Part shown: piece after piece, positions 7,263 to 16,999 of the stretch
Layout: each line of letters begins with the position of its first letter
Position numbering within the stretch: the stretch's first letter is position 1
Origin: Candidatus Gastranaerophilales bacterium
GTDB taxonomy: Bacteria > Cyanobacteriota > Vampirovibrionia > Gastranaerophilales > Gastranaerophilaceae
Direction: 5' to 3'
Assembly (NCBI GenBank): GCA_947589255.1
Contig: CANQAL010000002.1
Location: 1 to 55,566, forward strand
DNA: 55,566 bases
The notes under the pieces: model-generated
What the model was told of the DNA's origin: nothing
What the model saw: only the letters and a program-made list of their open reading frames with translations
Databases searched by the model: none
Position numbers and translations under genes: made by a program

Positions 7263-9366
7263 TTGAATCCTGTTTCATTTCGGTTTTTTCTTTTAATTCT
7301 TCAATTGCTTCCTGATATTTAATTCTTTTGTGGAATACCGATCTTAACACCCTTGAAAGAGTTGAAGCAATAACTTTTATATCCTTTAAAGTCAAGGGAC
7401 TTTCTGATAATTGGTTATCATCAAGCCGGTCTTTAATAATTTTATTAATAAGTGCATCAAGTTCTTCCTGAGAATGGTCTTTTAACGTTCTTGAAGCTGA
7501 TTCAACCGCATCCGCTATCATTAATATTGCGGTTTCTTTGGAATTGGGTTTGGGTCCCGTATATCTGAATTGTTCTTCTTTTACATTTTCTGCGCCTTCC
7601 TGCGCTACTGCCTGATTATAAAAGTAGCTTGCAAGAGAATCCCCATGGTGTTGTGTTATAAAATCCTGCAGAACTTCAGGAATATGATATTCTTTAGCAA
7701 GTGCAACTCCGTCTTTTGTATGAGATGTTATTACCATTTTACTTGAACGAGGGGTAAGCTTATCATGCGGATTTTCTATACCGCCGTATGTCTGATTTTC
7801 TACAAAGAATAACGGTCTTACTATTTTACCCACATCATGGTATAAAGCGCCAACTCTTGCTAATATAGGATTTGCGCCTATTGCTTCAGCGGCAGATTCT
7901 GCCAGATTTGATACTCTTAAACTGTGTTCGAAAGTCCCCGGGGCCGCCTCGTGCAATTTCTTTAATAACGGCTGATTATAATCTCCGTATTCCGCTAAAC
8001 CGAACATTGTTATTACTTTAAATGTATTTTCCAATAACGGAATTACCCCAATAGCAAGTATTCCTGATAATATACCGTTTACAACACCTGCCGAGATATC
8101 CTGACGAAGTTTTTCAAATCCTAAATCATAATATACACATAATATTATAACCGCCATTGCTATTGACGTGTAACAGCCTACCCGTATTAAATCAAATCTT
8201 CTTGAATATTTTATCGTCGTCATGCCCGTTGTTGATATAATAACCGACAGTAAAAATGCCGACATCGCAAGTGCTGAAAACTGAAGCGACAATGTTATAA
8301 CCGTTAACAGAGTTACTGTTATAAAGAATGCTGTTCTCGGATTTAAAAATACCGATAATATCATTGTATAAAACGGAAAAGGCAGTATAAATACAGACCA
8401 GTTTGAAGGCAGAAGAACTGCTAAGACTGCCATAAGTATAGATACAAATGCGACTAATGATAAATGTCTTAAGTCTATAAATTTAGGCTCAAAGGATTTT
8501 AAGCAGAAATATACCGAAAAAATCCCTATACAAACAAGGCATAATATACCGGCTATTCCAAAGTAATTTATTCTTAAAATATTGTATCCTGCCTTGCTTA
8601 ATGCTTCTTTTTTAACCTGCGTAACGGGTTCACCCACATTAATTATTGTATCGCCTTTATTAAATTTAACTTTTATCGGAGCTACCATATCCATTGCATT
8701 TTTCTTGGCTAGTTCCGTGGCTTTTTCATCCACTATCATATTCGGAACTATTACCTGCTCCAATAATACCGTTATTACTTTTATTTGATTATTCGGAGTA
8801 TTTGGGTCAATATTTCTCCTTATTATCTTTGAAAGTGCATTTTCTTCGAAATCTTTTTCCGTTATGCCTTCATTTAATACCGATGTTAATGTTTTTTCCG
8901 ATGATACAAATACTTTATTAATCAATTCTTCGTTTGCATTTAAAAAATATGAAACCACAAAATTCTTTAATGATGTATCTTGTACATCTATCATTACATC
9001 CAATATTTTTTGTTTGTCCCTGTAGTCAGATGTACTTAATCTTATTTCTTTTATTTTATTTACAATATCGTTTAAATTATTTTTTATATATAAATCATCA
9101 GCCGTTGAGTATATAACATTTACTTTTCTTGCGACTTCTCTTTTTCTGTTTTCCGTTTTTATACTGTCTATGACTTCTATGTTCTTTGGTGCTGTTACCA
9201 TTACTTTACTGGTATTATCATCCCCGACTATTGTTTGAAAGAAAAAGTATTTTGATACAAGAATACTTGTAAAAAGTATTGCAAAAATTGCAATTGATAC
9301 AAAATTAATATACTTTTTTTGAATTTTTATTTTTTTAAATTTATTTATAAAATCTATTTTAATCAT
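7249..9366 (-). CDS. 7TM-HD receptor phosphodiesterase, PgpH type
   Basis: A 705-residue inner-membrane protein. It has a TM helix at about 21-41, an extracytoplasmic 7TMR-HDED domain to about 265, a seven-helix membrane block to about 455, and a cytoplasmic HD domain. The HD domain contains HSLRVSNLAE, LYHDVGK, and ITQHHGD. PgpH enzymes of this layout hydrolyse cyclic-di-AMP to pApA, and the operon with ybeY and dgkA fits PgpH. The gene lacks a phoH neighbour, which often heads the operon. The divergent gene starts 130 bases away. Confidence 0.9.
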   Translation of the reverse strand: MIKIDFINKFKKIKIQKKYINFVSIAIFAILFTSILVSKYFFFQTIVGDDNTSKVMVTAPKNIEVIDSIKTENRKREVARKVNVIYSTADDLYIKNNLNDIVNKIKEIRLSTSDYRDKQKILDVMIDVQDTSLKNFVVSYFLNANEELINKVFVSSEKTLTSVLNEGITEKDFEENALSKIIRRNIDPNTPNNQIKVITVLLEQVIVPNMIVDEKATELAKKNAMDMVAPIKVKFNKGDTIINVGEPVTQVKKEALSKAGYNILRINYFGIAGILCLVCIGIFSVYFCLKSFEPKFIDLRHLSLVAFVSILMAVLAVLLPSNWSVFILPFPFYTMILSVFLNPRTAFFITVTLLTVITLSLQFSALAMSAFLLSVIISTTGMTTIKYSRRFDLIRVGCYTSIAMAVIILCVYYDLGFEKLRQDISAGVVNGILSGILAIGVIPLLENTFKVITMFGLAEYGDYNQPLLKKLHEAAPGTFEHSLRVSNLAESAAEAIGANPILARVGALYHDVGKIVRPLFFVENQTYGGIENPHDKLTPRSSKMVITSHTKDGVALAKEYHIPEVLQDFITQHHGDSLASYFYNQAVAQEGAENVKEEQFRYTGPKPNSKETAILMIADAVESASRTLKDHSQEELDALINKIIKDRLDDNQLSESPLTLKDIKVIASTLSRVLRSVFHKRIKYQEAIEELKEKTEMKQDSNGQN

Positions 9367-9496
9367 ATTATTGCCAATTATTAGTATTACCTATAAATTT
9401 TACATCAATTATAAGATATTGCAAATTTGATTAACAGTTTGAACTTTTGTTTTATGGATAATATAATTAATTTAACCGAATTTAAATAAATTAACC

Positions 9497-12400
9497 ATGC
9501 ATATAAATAAAAGTTTTATAAAAATATTTTCCAAATATCTTTTAATTATTGCTCTGATTGAAGGGGCATATCTTTATGCGGTGCCAGCCGTGCTTAATAA
9601 TTTTGCGGCTAAAAATTATATTAAAAATTTTATATCTCAAAAAACTGATATTTCTTTAAATTACGATACCGTAACATTTAAAACACATATAATCCCTGCC
9701 GTTACAGTTAATATTTTAAATCTTGATATGAAAAATAAAATCAACGGCGAGGATTTAATTAACAGCAAAATCTTAAACTTAAAAATAAATATATTACCGC
9801 TTTTTATTAAAAAATTAAATTTACAAGAAATTAACTCCATAGACTTAAATATTAATCTTATAAAAGATAAAGACGGAAACTTTAATTTTCAAAAGTTATT
9901 GAATTCAAAAGGAAAAGACGGGTTTAATACATCTTTAAAAGGTGCAAAAATAAATGTTTACAATTACCGTATTAATTTGAAGGATGAAAACTTACTAAAA
10001 AATATAGAACTTTCGGGCAAGGATATCAATATTAAAATAAATTCCCCGAAAAATAAAATAAGTGTAAAATTAGACGGAAAAATTAATTCAAATAATGATA
10101 CCATAGGCGAACTTGATATTGATTTCAGTTCGCACTATCCGATGGCAAAAACTATTGATAAAGATTTAATTTCAGGTCATTTATTTGCATATAACATTAA
10201 TTTAAAGGATTTAGAACCTTTTATTAAACTTTATTTTGACAAAAACTTAAACGCGGTCGATGGTTTTATTGATTATCTTCAAATATCATCTGATATCGAT
10301 GAAAATAATAATCAAATTGTTTTAAACACTTCATTTAAAGATGTTTTATATTCCCGCAGCGATTGGAAAAATAATGTATCAGCCCAAAATACAAACAAGT
10401 TAAATATTGAAACGGAATTAAAAGACAAAGAAATTAATGTTAAATCTTTAAATTTTGCGGCAGATAATGTAAATATAAAAGCTGACGGGAATATTAATCT
10501 TAAAGATACCCCTGAACTTGATATTAATGCGGAAATACAAAATTCAAGAGCAGAAAATATTGCATCAATCCTGCCTCCTAATTTAGTACCCAAATACATG
10601 ACAATAGAAAAAGTTAAATCATACGGAGTTTTTGGCGATGTTGAAGCAAAAGTTCATGTAAAAGGGAAAATTCCTCAACCTGATATAACAGGCTACGTAA
10701 AGGGAAGGAATGTTCATATCCTTGATAAATCAATACAAAAACTGCATAAAGGAACTATAGATATTACCTTTGACAACCGTATTTTAAATATGGATATTAT
10801 TATTGATTTATTCAATAAACAAAGAGCAAATGTTACAGGCTCCGTTCATATGTACAGAGACGGAGTAAATCATGTAATCGTAAAAACAACAAATAACATA
10901 GATTTTCCGCTGGCACAGAAAATAATTGTACCTATCAGCAAAGTCTTTAATTTCCAGTTAGGCCCTATTCCTGATATGACAATAACTTCAGGTAAGGGTA
11001 TTATTGATATGGATATAAAGGGTTCATTAGAACTTATAGATATAAACGGATACAGCAGTTTTGATAAAGGGGAAGTCACATATAACGGATTATACGGGCA
11101 GGCTAAAAATGTCAAAGGCAGGCTGGATTTTAATAAAGATGTTGTTTCTTTTAAATCCGAAAAGGCATACGTTAAAAATAATCCGCTTTCAGCGGAAGGG
11201 TTCGTTAAAATTAACGATAAGTTAGATTTTAATATACTTTCCCCGCAGGCAAATGTATCTGATGTAATGGAAATTATAAATAAGAGCAGTCTTTTAAAAG
11301 ACGTAAAAGCAGGGATTGCAGTTATAACAAAGGCGAGCGGAAATTCAAAACTAAATATAAACATAAAATCAGATATTGTACCCGTACCTTTCGGCCAGCC
11401 TCCGTTGCCTCCCGAAGAAGCTTTTGAAAATATGAAGGTCAAAGGCTCAATTTACCTGTTTAACGATGAATGCTTTATTGAAGGATTTTATACCCCGATA
11501 AAAACCGTTAAAGGTATTGTGGATTTTACGGAGGAAGAAGTTAAACTTAATGACCTTACGGGGATTTCAGGCAGTTCGCCGATTAAAATATCGGGAAAAA
11601 TATTGACTGATCTTCAAACAAAAATTCCCGATGTTGATATAACAGTTACAAGTAAAAGTGTTAATCTGAAAGATACCGTTAAGTTTTTAACGGAATCATA
11701 CCTTTATCCTAAAAATTACCCTGATATTTCACCGCTATATAATATTGCCTCTAAACATGATTTGTATTTTAAATATAAAGCAAAATCCATTGATTTCCTT
11801 ACTGATAAAGCATATGCGGAAATGAATTTTATCCCTGACGATTCCGTAAATCCGCTTAAAGCTCAGTCGGGCAAGGTGATTATGGATAAATCTTCTTTAA
11901 AATTAGAAAATATTATTGCGGATTTATATAATGCAAAAATTAATATCTCAGGAAATATCCAAAAAATTGATACTTTGCATCCTATCTATAACTTGAATAT
12001 TAAATCAAACAAATTTAATATCGCAAATTTAAATGATACTTCTAAATTAACCGTTCTGCCCGATAAAATAAAAAATATTTTAAATCAATTTAAAGAATAT
12101 ACAGGGTTCTGCGACATAAATTTAATCGTCAATAAAAATATAATGGATGGCAAAATAAAGTTTAATAACTTAAAGCTTAAACACATACAAACGAATGCAC
12201 CCGTGAATTTTGACGATTTTATTGTTAACTTTAACAATAAAAAATTATATTTGGAAAATCTTACCGCCCAAATAGGCGATTCCCCACTTTACGGTAACTT
12301 AATAATTTCTGATGTATTTACAAACCCCTATATTGAAGGATATTTTACTTCTAAGATAACAAATAACTTTATAACAGAGTATCTTCCTCAATCAATATCA

Positions 12401-13999
12401 GAAAAAATAGGTGCATCGGGAGATATTAATTTCTCTGCGAAATTGAAAGGCAGCCAAAATAATCTTAACATTATTCCGAAATTAACTTTAAATGTTGACT
12501 CTGATATCTCAATTGACGGAACAAGTCTTGGTGAAACAACCGATAAAAGAGAATTTGAAGGCAATATAAACATAAATAAAGATATTATAAATATCAGCAA
12601 ATTCAATTATATTAAATATATAACATCTCAAAACAATAAAACAAATCCGATAATTTTTGCTTCGGGGAATGCAATCTTAAAAGTAAATCAAGATAAAATT
12701 ATTATCCCTGAAGAAATATACATAAAAACTTATAAAAATATATCCGCAAGAATTTTAAATTTATTTTTAAAAGAACATATATTTACAAGAGGAACAATCA
12801 GCTGCGACTTAAAATACCGCTTGGGGAAATTAATAGGGAATTTAGACTGCCAAAATCTTGATATACCGTTATTTAATACACTAATAAAGAATATAAAAAT
12901 AACAGCACAAAACGAAAATATTGACCTTAATATCTTCGGATTTTTAGCAGATTCAAAAATACACATTAATTCAATAATTGATAATCATTTAACTAAAAAG
13001 CCGCAAATAAATTCATTAAATATATATGCCGATGAGTTTGATAATAACAAGTTTTTTGACAGTTTATCTCAAACACATAAAGCAATGAATACAAATAATA
13101 ATATAAAAAATCTTGATTTATCAGGATTATCACTTGATAAAGGTCATTTAGCAGTCAAAAAAGTTCTTATTAAATCACTTGAAGCAGAAAACTTTAAAAG
13201 TAATTTTTCAATAAATGATAAAGGAATATTCCTCGCAAAAGATATGGAAGCCCAGACAGGCTCAGGAAATATAACGGGAGAATTCTTGTATAATCTCAAC
13301 GACACAAGCTTTAACGGGAATTTTGAACTTAATAATGTAGATTCGAACTATATAGCGGAAACATTATTTGACGGTAAAAATCAAATATACGGTAATGCCA
13401 ACGGAAAAATAATTTTAAGTTCAAAAGGAAATACAAATGAAGAGATTATTAAAAATTTGTCAGGCTTCATATACTTTGAAATTTTCGACGGAAGAATGCC
13501 TAAACTCGGGTCGCTTGAATACCTTTTAAGAGCAAGCAATATAATAAAAAGCGGAATTACGGGATTTACTTTAAACAGTATTCTTGAAATATTAAACCTT
13601 GTTAAAACAGGATATTTTTCAAACATAAACGGCAGCTGTAAAATTGATGGCGGGATAGCTGATAATATAGAAATATATTCAACGGGAGAAAACTTGAGTT
13701 TGTATATCCACGGCAAATATGATTTAAGCAACTCGCAAGCGAATATGGAAATTTTAGGGAAATTATCAAAGAAAATTTCAACAATATTCGGAGCATTGGG
13801 TAATACTTCTTTAAATACCTTCTTTAAATTAATTCCGGGTATTTCAATGCTTGATTTCGGAAGAAAAGATTTTATAGAAGATGTAGAAAAAATACCGCCC
13901 TTCACAAACGGCGACTATGAAGCCCGCACCTTTCAAGCTATTATTAACGGCGATATCAATTCATCTAAATATGTACAAAGTTTTAAATGGGTAAAATAA
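9497..13999 (+). CDS. Giant AsmA-like/TamB-like envelope protein
   Basis: A 1500-residue protein with a short cytoplasmic tail and one N-terminal TM anchor (about 12-35). A long beta-rich, repetitive Asn/Lys/Ile-rich periplasmic region follows. Repeated elements (INGxxxxxNxxIxA, GNINLKDTPELDINAE, FNGNFELNNVDS, and a C-terminal GSCKIDGGIADN) match the AsmA/YhdP/TamB bridge-like superfamily. These proteins are thought to carry phospholipids between inner and outer membranes, so the gene argues for a double-membrane cell. YhdP or TamB itself cannot be told apart from sequence by eye. It stands alone with a terminator after the stop. Confidence 0.8.
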   Translation: MHINKSFIKIFSKYLLIIALIEGAYLYAVPAVLNNFAAKNYIKNFISQKTDISLNYDTVTFKTHIIPAVTVNILNLDMKNKINGEDLINSKILNLKINILPLFIKKLNLQEINSIDLNINLIKDKDGNFNFQKLLNSKGKDGFNTSLKGAKINVYNYRINLKDENLLKNIELSGKDINIKINSPKNKISVKLDGKINSNNDTIGELDIDFSSHYPMAKTIDKDLISGHLFAYNINLKDLEPFIKLYFDKNLNAVDGFIDYLQISSDIDENNNQIVLNTSFKDVLYSRSDWKNNVSAQNTNKLNIETELKDKEINVKSLNFAADNVNIKADGNINLKDTPELDINAEIQNSRAENIASILPPNLVPKYMTIEKVKSYGVFGDVEAKVHVKGKIPQPDITGYVKGRNVHILDKSIQKLHKGTIDITFDNRILNMDIIIDLFNKQRANVTGSVHMYRDGVNHVIVKTTNNIDFPLAQKIIVPISKVFNFQLGPIPDMTITSGKGIIDMDIKGSLELIDINGYSSFDKGEVTYNGLYGQAKNVKGRLDFNKDVVSFKSEKAYVKNNPLSAEGFVKINDKLDFNILSPQANVSDVMEIINKSSLLKDVKAGIAVITKASGNSKLNINIKSDIVPVPFGQPPLPPEEAFENMKVKGSIYLFNDECFIEGFYTPIKTVKGIVDFTEEEVKLNDLTGISGSSPIKISGKILTDLQTKIPDVDITVTSKSVNLKDTVKFLTESYLYPKNYPDISPLYNIASKHDLYFKYKAKSIDFLTDKAYAEMNFIPDDSVNPLKAQSGKVIMDKSSLKLENIIADLYNAKINISGNIQKIDTLHPIYNLNIKSNKFNIANLNDTSKLTVLPDKIKNILNQFKEYTGFCDINLIVNKNIMDGKIKFNNLKLKHIQTNAPVNFDDFIVNFNNKKLYLENLTAQIGDSPLYGNLIISDVFTNPYIEGYFTSKITNNFITEYLPQSISEKIGASGDINFSAKLKGSQNNLNIIPKLTLNVDSDISIDGTSLGETTDKREFEGNININKDIINISKFNYIKYITSQNNKTNPIIFASGNAILKVNQDKIIIPEEIYIKTYKNISARILNLFLKEHIFTRGTISCDLKYRLGKLIGNLDCQNLDIPLFNTLIKNIKITAQNENIDLNIFGFLADSKIHINSIIDNHLTKKPQINSLNIYADEFDNNKFFDSLSQTHKAMNTNNNIKNLDLSGLSLDKGHLAVKKVLIKSLEAENFKSNFSINDKGIFLAKDMEAQTGSGNITGEFLYNLNDTSFNGNFELNNVDSNYIAETLFDGKNQIYGNANGKIILSSKGNTNEEIIKNLSGFIYFEIFDGRMPKLGSLEYLLRASNIIKSGITGFTLNSILEILNLVKTGYFSNINGSCKIDGGIADNIEIYSTGENLSLYIHGKYDLSNSQANMEILGKLSKKISTIFGALGNTSLNTFFKLIPGISMLDFGRKDFIEDVEKIPPFTNGDYEARTFQAIINGDINSSKYVQSFKWVK

Positions 14000-14000
14000 A

Positions 14001-14028
14001 AGAGGAGCTTTAAAACTCCTCTTTCTTT
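14001..14028 (+). terminator. Rho-independent terminator
   Basis: Stem AGAGGAG (14001-14007) and CTCCTCT (14016-14022), 8-base loop, then a T-rich tail. It ends the AsmA-like gene; the next gene is convergent. Confidence 0.85.
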
Positions 14029-14037
14029 ATTTGTGCG

Positions 14038-14691
14038 TTATTTTTCAACCGGCTGAGGTTTTGGTTCAACAGGTAAGATGTCTGCATGTGGTTTTTTAAA
14101 ATTTTTTCTTCTTTTTTTCATTTCTTTTTTTTGTTCTTGCTTAATTTTTTCAAATTCTTTCTTTTGTTTTTCGGTTAAGACGGATTCAAAATTTTTCATA
14201 TTTTCTTTTCTTAAAGTATTAGCCTGAACTTTTAAAGCCTTAAGTTCTTTTAATAACGCGTCCGTTTTTTTGGTTTTTTCTTCATCAGAAAGTTTTGTTG
14301 ATTCAATAACATCTCTTATTTCCTGTTTTTTAGCTTTTATTTGTTCCATAACAGGTTTAAGCTGTTCACGGTCTTTAATTTTATTTTCTTCAATTTGTTT
14401 TTTCTGTTCTTCAGTCAGTTTAAGTCTTTTCTCCATTTCAGCTTTTTTAGCTTCCATAGCAGCCTTATCAAAGTATCTTGGTGTATGCATTTTTACGGGA
14501 TGTTTTTTATCAATTTGAGGCCCGGGGCCAAAATACCTTGCAGCAGGCGGAACATCACCTATATAATGATGTGCCATGGGTTTATGAATTGCCTTATCAC
14601 TTTCTACAGGTGCTTTACCTTCGTCTGCCATAACTGCATTCATGCCCATTACTGCAGAAATCAACATTAAAGAAATAAATAATTTTTTCAT
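14038..14691 (-). CDS. Periplasmic LTxxQ (Spy/CpxP-like) protein
   Basis: A 217-residue secreted protein with a signal peptide (MKKLFISLMLISAVMGMNAVMA). The body is highly charged and helical, with LTEEQKKQIEE at its centre and VLTEKQKKEFEK further on, both of the LTxxQ type of Spy/CpxP/ZraP proteins. A Pro/Lys-rich tail follows. Relatives act as periplasmic chaperones or sensors in envelope stress. ATG 14691 is chosen over 14706 because GGAGATATT lies directly upstream and the signal peptide then starts correctly. It is the third gene after anti-sigma and ECF sigma, which suggests it is a regulated target or the sensor of that system. Confidence 0.8.
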   Translation of the reverse strand: MKKLFISLMLISAVMGMNAVMADEGKAPVESDKAIHKPMAHHYIGDVPPAARYFGPGPQIDKKHPVKMHTPRYFDKAAMEAKKAEMEKRLKLTEEQKKQIEENKIKDREQLKPVMEQIKAKKQEIRDVIESTKLSDEEKTKKTDALLKELKALKVQANTLRKENMKNFESVLTEKQKKEFEKIKQEQKKEMKKRRKNFKKPHADILPVEPKPQPVEK

Positions 14692-14702
14692 AATATCTCC
14701 TT

Positions 14703-15194
14703 TCAAATTAAATCTTTTAAAGTTATACTAAGCTCTTTTCTTGCATTAAATAGTCTTGATCTTACAGTCCCTACGGGACAATTTAACTTTTCTGCTATTT
14801 GCTCATAATTCATATTCATCATTTCATACATTACAATTACTTCACGAAATTTGGGTTTTAACTTTTCAACAGCCTTTACTACGGCTATTTGTCTTTGTTT
14901 TTTTATAAACTCATCTTCTATATTTGTATTTTCATCCTTTATTTTTATTAAAGTTTCTTCATCCGTAACCGAGTTTTGATTATTTTTAAAATATGAAGAT
15001 TTCATATAATCACGACATAAATTAGCTGTTATTGTACTTATCCAGCTTTTAAATTTACCCTGCTCTTTATATTTATTCATATTTTTCCAGGTTTTAATAT
15101 AAACCTCTTGTTCAATATCTTCATTGTAAGAACCGGTCATATTAGAAATTATTTTTCTTATATTATTTTTGTATTGTTGTATTAAAGATTTCAA
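14703..15194 (-). CDS. ECF-type RNA polymerase sigma factor
   Basis: A sigma-70 factor with region 2 (EDIEQEVYIKTW then SWISTITANLCRDYMK) and region 4 (FREVIVMYEMMNMNYEQIAEKL, PVGTVRSRLFNARKEL), and no region 3, so it belongs to the extracytoplasmic function class. I place the start at TTG 15194, behind a GGGGA site just after the upstream gene's stop. Upstream in-frame ATGs at 15233 and 15227 would add 11-13 residues and overlap that gene by up to 26 bases. Its partner is the zinc anti-sigma gene just upstream, and the LTxxQ gene follows. Confidence 0.85.
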   Translation of the reverse strand: MKSLIQQYKNNIRKIISNMTGSYNEDIEQEVYIKTWKNMNKYKEQGKFKSWISTITANLCRDYMKSSYFKNNQNSVTDEETLIKIKDENTNIEDEFIKKQRQIAVVKAVEKLKPKFREVIVMYEMMNMNYEQIAEKLNCPVGTVRSRLFNARKELSITLKDLI

Positions 15195-15207
15195 TATTTT
15201 TCCCCGA

Positions 15208-15564
15208 TTAAAAGTCCAAAAGCCCATATTCATCAGTAGGAAGCCCTATTGAACTTATATATGATTCATCATTCCAGGCATTTTGATATAAATTATCATT
15301 GTAAATATTAAAGCCTAAAAAAGCACCCGTAAGACCAAAAATTAAAAGCATACAACATGCTATCTTTTTTACGGAGGATACTTTTTGTTCTTTTTTCTTC
15401 TTAAAATACAAAGGAGCTGCTTCTTTTAACAGAGCTGATATTTTCATATATTTATCATGCTCATTTTGACAGTCAGGACACTCTTTTATATGTTTATAAA
15501 GAGCATCCTCACCGTTAAATACATACAAAGCCTCGTATTTATCACATTTTTTATTTTCATCCAT
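15208..15564 (-). CDS. Zinc-type membrane anti-sigma factor
   Basis: A 118-residue protein. The N-terminal cytoplasmic part has H25-x3-C29-x2-C32 (HIKECPDC), the ZAS zinc anti-sigma motif, with C7 upstream. A single TM helix follows at about 69-87 (KKIACCMLLIFGLTGAFLGF) and then a short extracytoplasmic tail. It probably holds the adjacent ECF factor at the membrane and releases it on stress. Its place as first gene of the operon, behind an ECF-like promoter, suggests auto-regulation. The extracytoplasmic tail is only about 30 residues, so sensing may rely on another protein such as the LTxxQ product. Confidence 0.75.
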   Translation of the reverse strand: MDENKKCDKYEALYVFNGEDALYKHIKECPDCQNEHDKYMKISALLKEAAPLYFKKKKEQKVSSVKKIACCMLLIFGLTGAFLGFNIYNDNLYQNAWNDESYISSIGLPTDEYGLLDF

Positions 15565-15600
15565 TTGTTTTTTCTTTCATTTATCTGTGACATTTTTTAA

Positions 15601-15625
15601 AACGAGGTAAAAATAAAAAAGTTCA
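15601..15625 (-). promoter_or_regulatory. ECF-type promoter of the anti-sigma/sigma operon
   Basis: On the minus strand TGAAC (15625-15621) is followed by exactly 16 bases and CGTT (15604-15601). This is the AAC-N16-CGT pattern of ECF promoters. It lies 37 bases before the anti-sigma ATG and beside the stop of the preceding gene. No similar motif was found before other genes in the window, but I scanned only by eye. Confidence 0.5.
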
Positions 15626-15627
15626 TT

Positions 15628-16134
15628 TTATTTTATTAATAAATCATTATCAGTCAAATTTAAACTATTATAGTAATTTTGAAATTTCACTATATACTTT
15701 TGATAAGTTAAAGAAGGCATATAATTAGCCATACTCATTATATAATTAATTGTTTTTGAATTTAAATCCGAAAGAGCATAATTTGCATTATTATAAACTT
15801 CTCTTAATTGCATAGCTTTTTCAGAATCAGAATAATCTCCCGAATTTTCAATAAAATCTATTCTGCTCAAACCTTCTATAATACTATCTTTTGTTGTAAT
15901 AACCATTCTTTGATATTCTGACGTACGCATTATAAATCCGTTCAGTCTGTTACCAATCAACTCATTTCTGTTAATAAGTGATAAACAATCAAAATTTGCA
16001 AGATTATCAAGCTTATTAACAGTGTTTTGTAAATCATATTTACTTGTAATTGCAGCATTAACATTTAATGCTGAGCAAATTAAAAACATTATAATAACAA
16101 ATACTAAAGATAAAAATTTATTTTTCATTTTCAC
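15628..16134 (-). CDS. Secreted hypothetical protein
   Basis: A 168-residue protein with a signal peptide (hydrophobic stretch at about 6-27, cut after NVNAA or so) and a mostly helical mature part. It has one cysteine in the signal region and one in the mature chain. I do not recognise a family. It follows the LTxxQ-like gene by four bases, and the ECF promoter begins right at its end. It is probably periplasmic and co-expressed with its upstream neighbour. Confidence 0.7.
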   Translation of the reverse strand: MKMKNKFLSLVFVIIMFLICSALNVNAAITSKYDLQNTVNKLDNLANFDCLSLINRNELIGNRLNGFIMRTSEYQRMVITTKDSIIEGLSRIDFIENSGDYSDSEKAMQLREVYNNANYALSDLNSKTINYIMSMANYMPSLTYQKYIVKFQNYYNSLNLTDNDLLIK

Positions 16135-16138
16135 CGCC

Positions 16139-16549
16139 TTATTTCTTTAAAAATTCATTGAATGCATTGTCTACTTGGAACTGCTGCAATTGATACTGTT
16201 TATACTGTTCTTCCGTAAGGACTGACTTATAAAACTCTTCAGATTGGTTTTTTAACTGCTGTTGTTGAGCTTTAAGTGCGGTTAAATTTCTTTCATAAGC
16301 CCCCGTTAACAGCAAAATTTGTTCGGAAGTTTTTTCACTGTCATTTTTAATTTGATTAATTTTATTTGTAAAATCCATAATTTTTGTTTCATTATCATTA
16401 TATTGTTTTACATAACCTGTCTGAAATGCTGCAATTTTAGTTTTTTGATCATCAGTTAAATTACTTATTTTTTCTAAATCTATAGCAAAAGCAAAATTAA
16501 AAGAACTAAATATAAGTAATAAAGCTAAAAGTAAATTTAATTTTTTCAT
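16139..16549 (-). CDS. Secreted LTxxQ-like helical protein
   Basis: A 136-residue protein with a signal peptide (MKKLNLLLALLLIFSSFNFAFA). The helical, Gln/Lys-rich body contains LTDDQKTKIAAF near the start of the mature protein and VLTEEQYKQYQ near its end. Both resemble the LTxxQ repeats of Spy/CpxP proteins, though shorter than usual. It lies 11 bases after rsfS with an AAGGAG ribosome site between. It is a second LTxxQ-like protein next to the ECF sigma locus, so it may share that envelope role. Confidence 0.7.
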   Translation of the reverse strand: MKKLNLLLALLLIFSSFNFAFAIDLEKISNLTDDQKTKIAAFQTGYVKQYNDNETKIMDFTNKINQIKNDSEKTSEQILLLTGAYERNLTALKAQQQQLKNQSEEFYKSVLTEEQYKQYQLQQFQVDNAFNEFLKK

Positions 16550-16560
16550 ATATAACTCCT

Positions 16561-16953
16561 TTATTTATAATCCGAAAATTCTTGAGATTTTTGCTTCCAT
16601 TCGCTTTCCTCCATACAGAAAGCATGGTTCCAAAATCTTTCAAGTGCATAAGTTTCCCGTTCTTCACGATGAAGAATATGAACAATAACATCGCCGTAAT
16701 CCAATAAATTCCAGCGGTTTTTATTGTCATTTTCTTCTCCGATGGGAATTCTTTCAAAAAATTCTTTAACTTTTTCACGGACACTGCCTGTTAAAGCTTT
16801 AACATGGGTAGAAGACTCCGATGAACAAATAACAAAATAATCAGCCAGCACCGAAATATTAGATATATTAAGTATTTTAATATCTTTACCCTGTTTATCA
16901 TCAAGAATACGGGCAATAGCACTTGCAAACTTATCGGAAGAAACTTCTTTCAA
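16561..16953 (-). CDS. rsfS: Ribosomal silencing factor RsfS
   Basis: A 130-residue protein of the RsfS/YbeB/Iojap family, which binds L14 and blocks subunit joining under starvation. The family core is intact: NISNISVLADYFVICSSES, then WNLLDYGDVIVHILHREERE, then YALERFWNHA. It heads a minus-strand run with two small secreted proteins, an unusual set of neighbours; the usual partner nadD is absent. Confidence 0.93.
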   Translation of the reverse strand: MKEVSSDKFASAIARILDDKQGKDIKILNISNISVLADYFVICSSESSTHVKALTGSVREKVKEFFERIPIGEENDNKNRWNLLDYGDVIVHILHREERETYALERFWNHAFCMEESEWKQKSQEFSDYK

Positions 16954-16999
16954 ACTATAATCTCCATATCTACTGAAAAATTATAGCACATATTTAAAA

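Noticed and set aside
10870-11442. 190-residue minus-strand ORF inside the AsmA-like gene
   Set aside because: It is the antisense shadow of a strongly coding plus-strand gene and lacks its own start signals.
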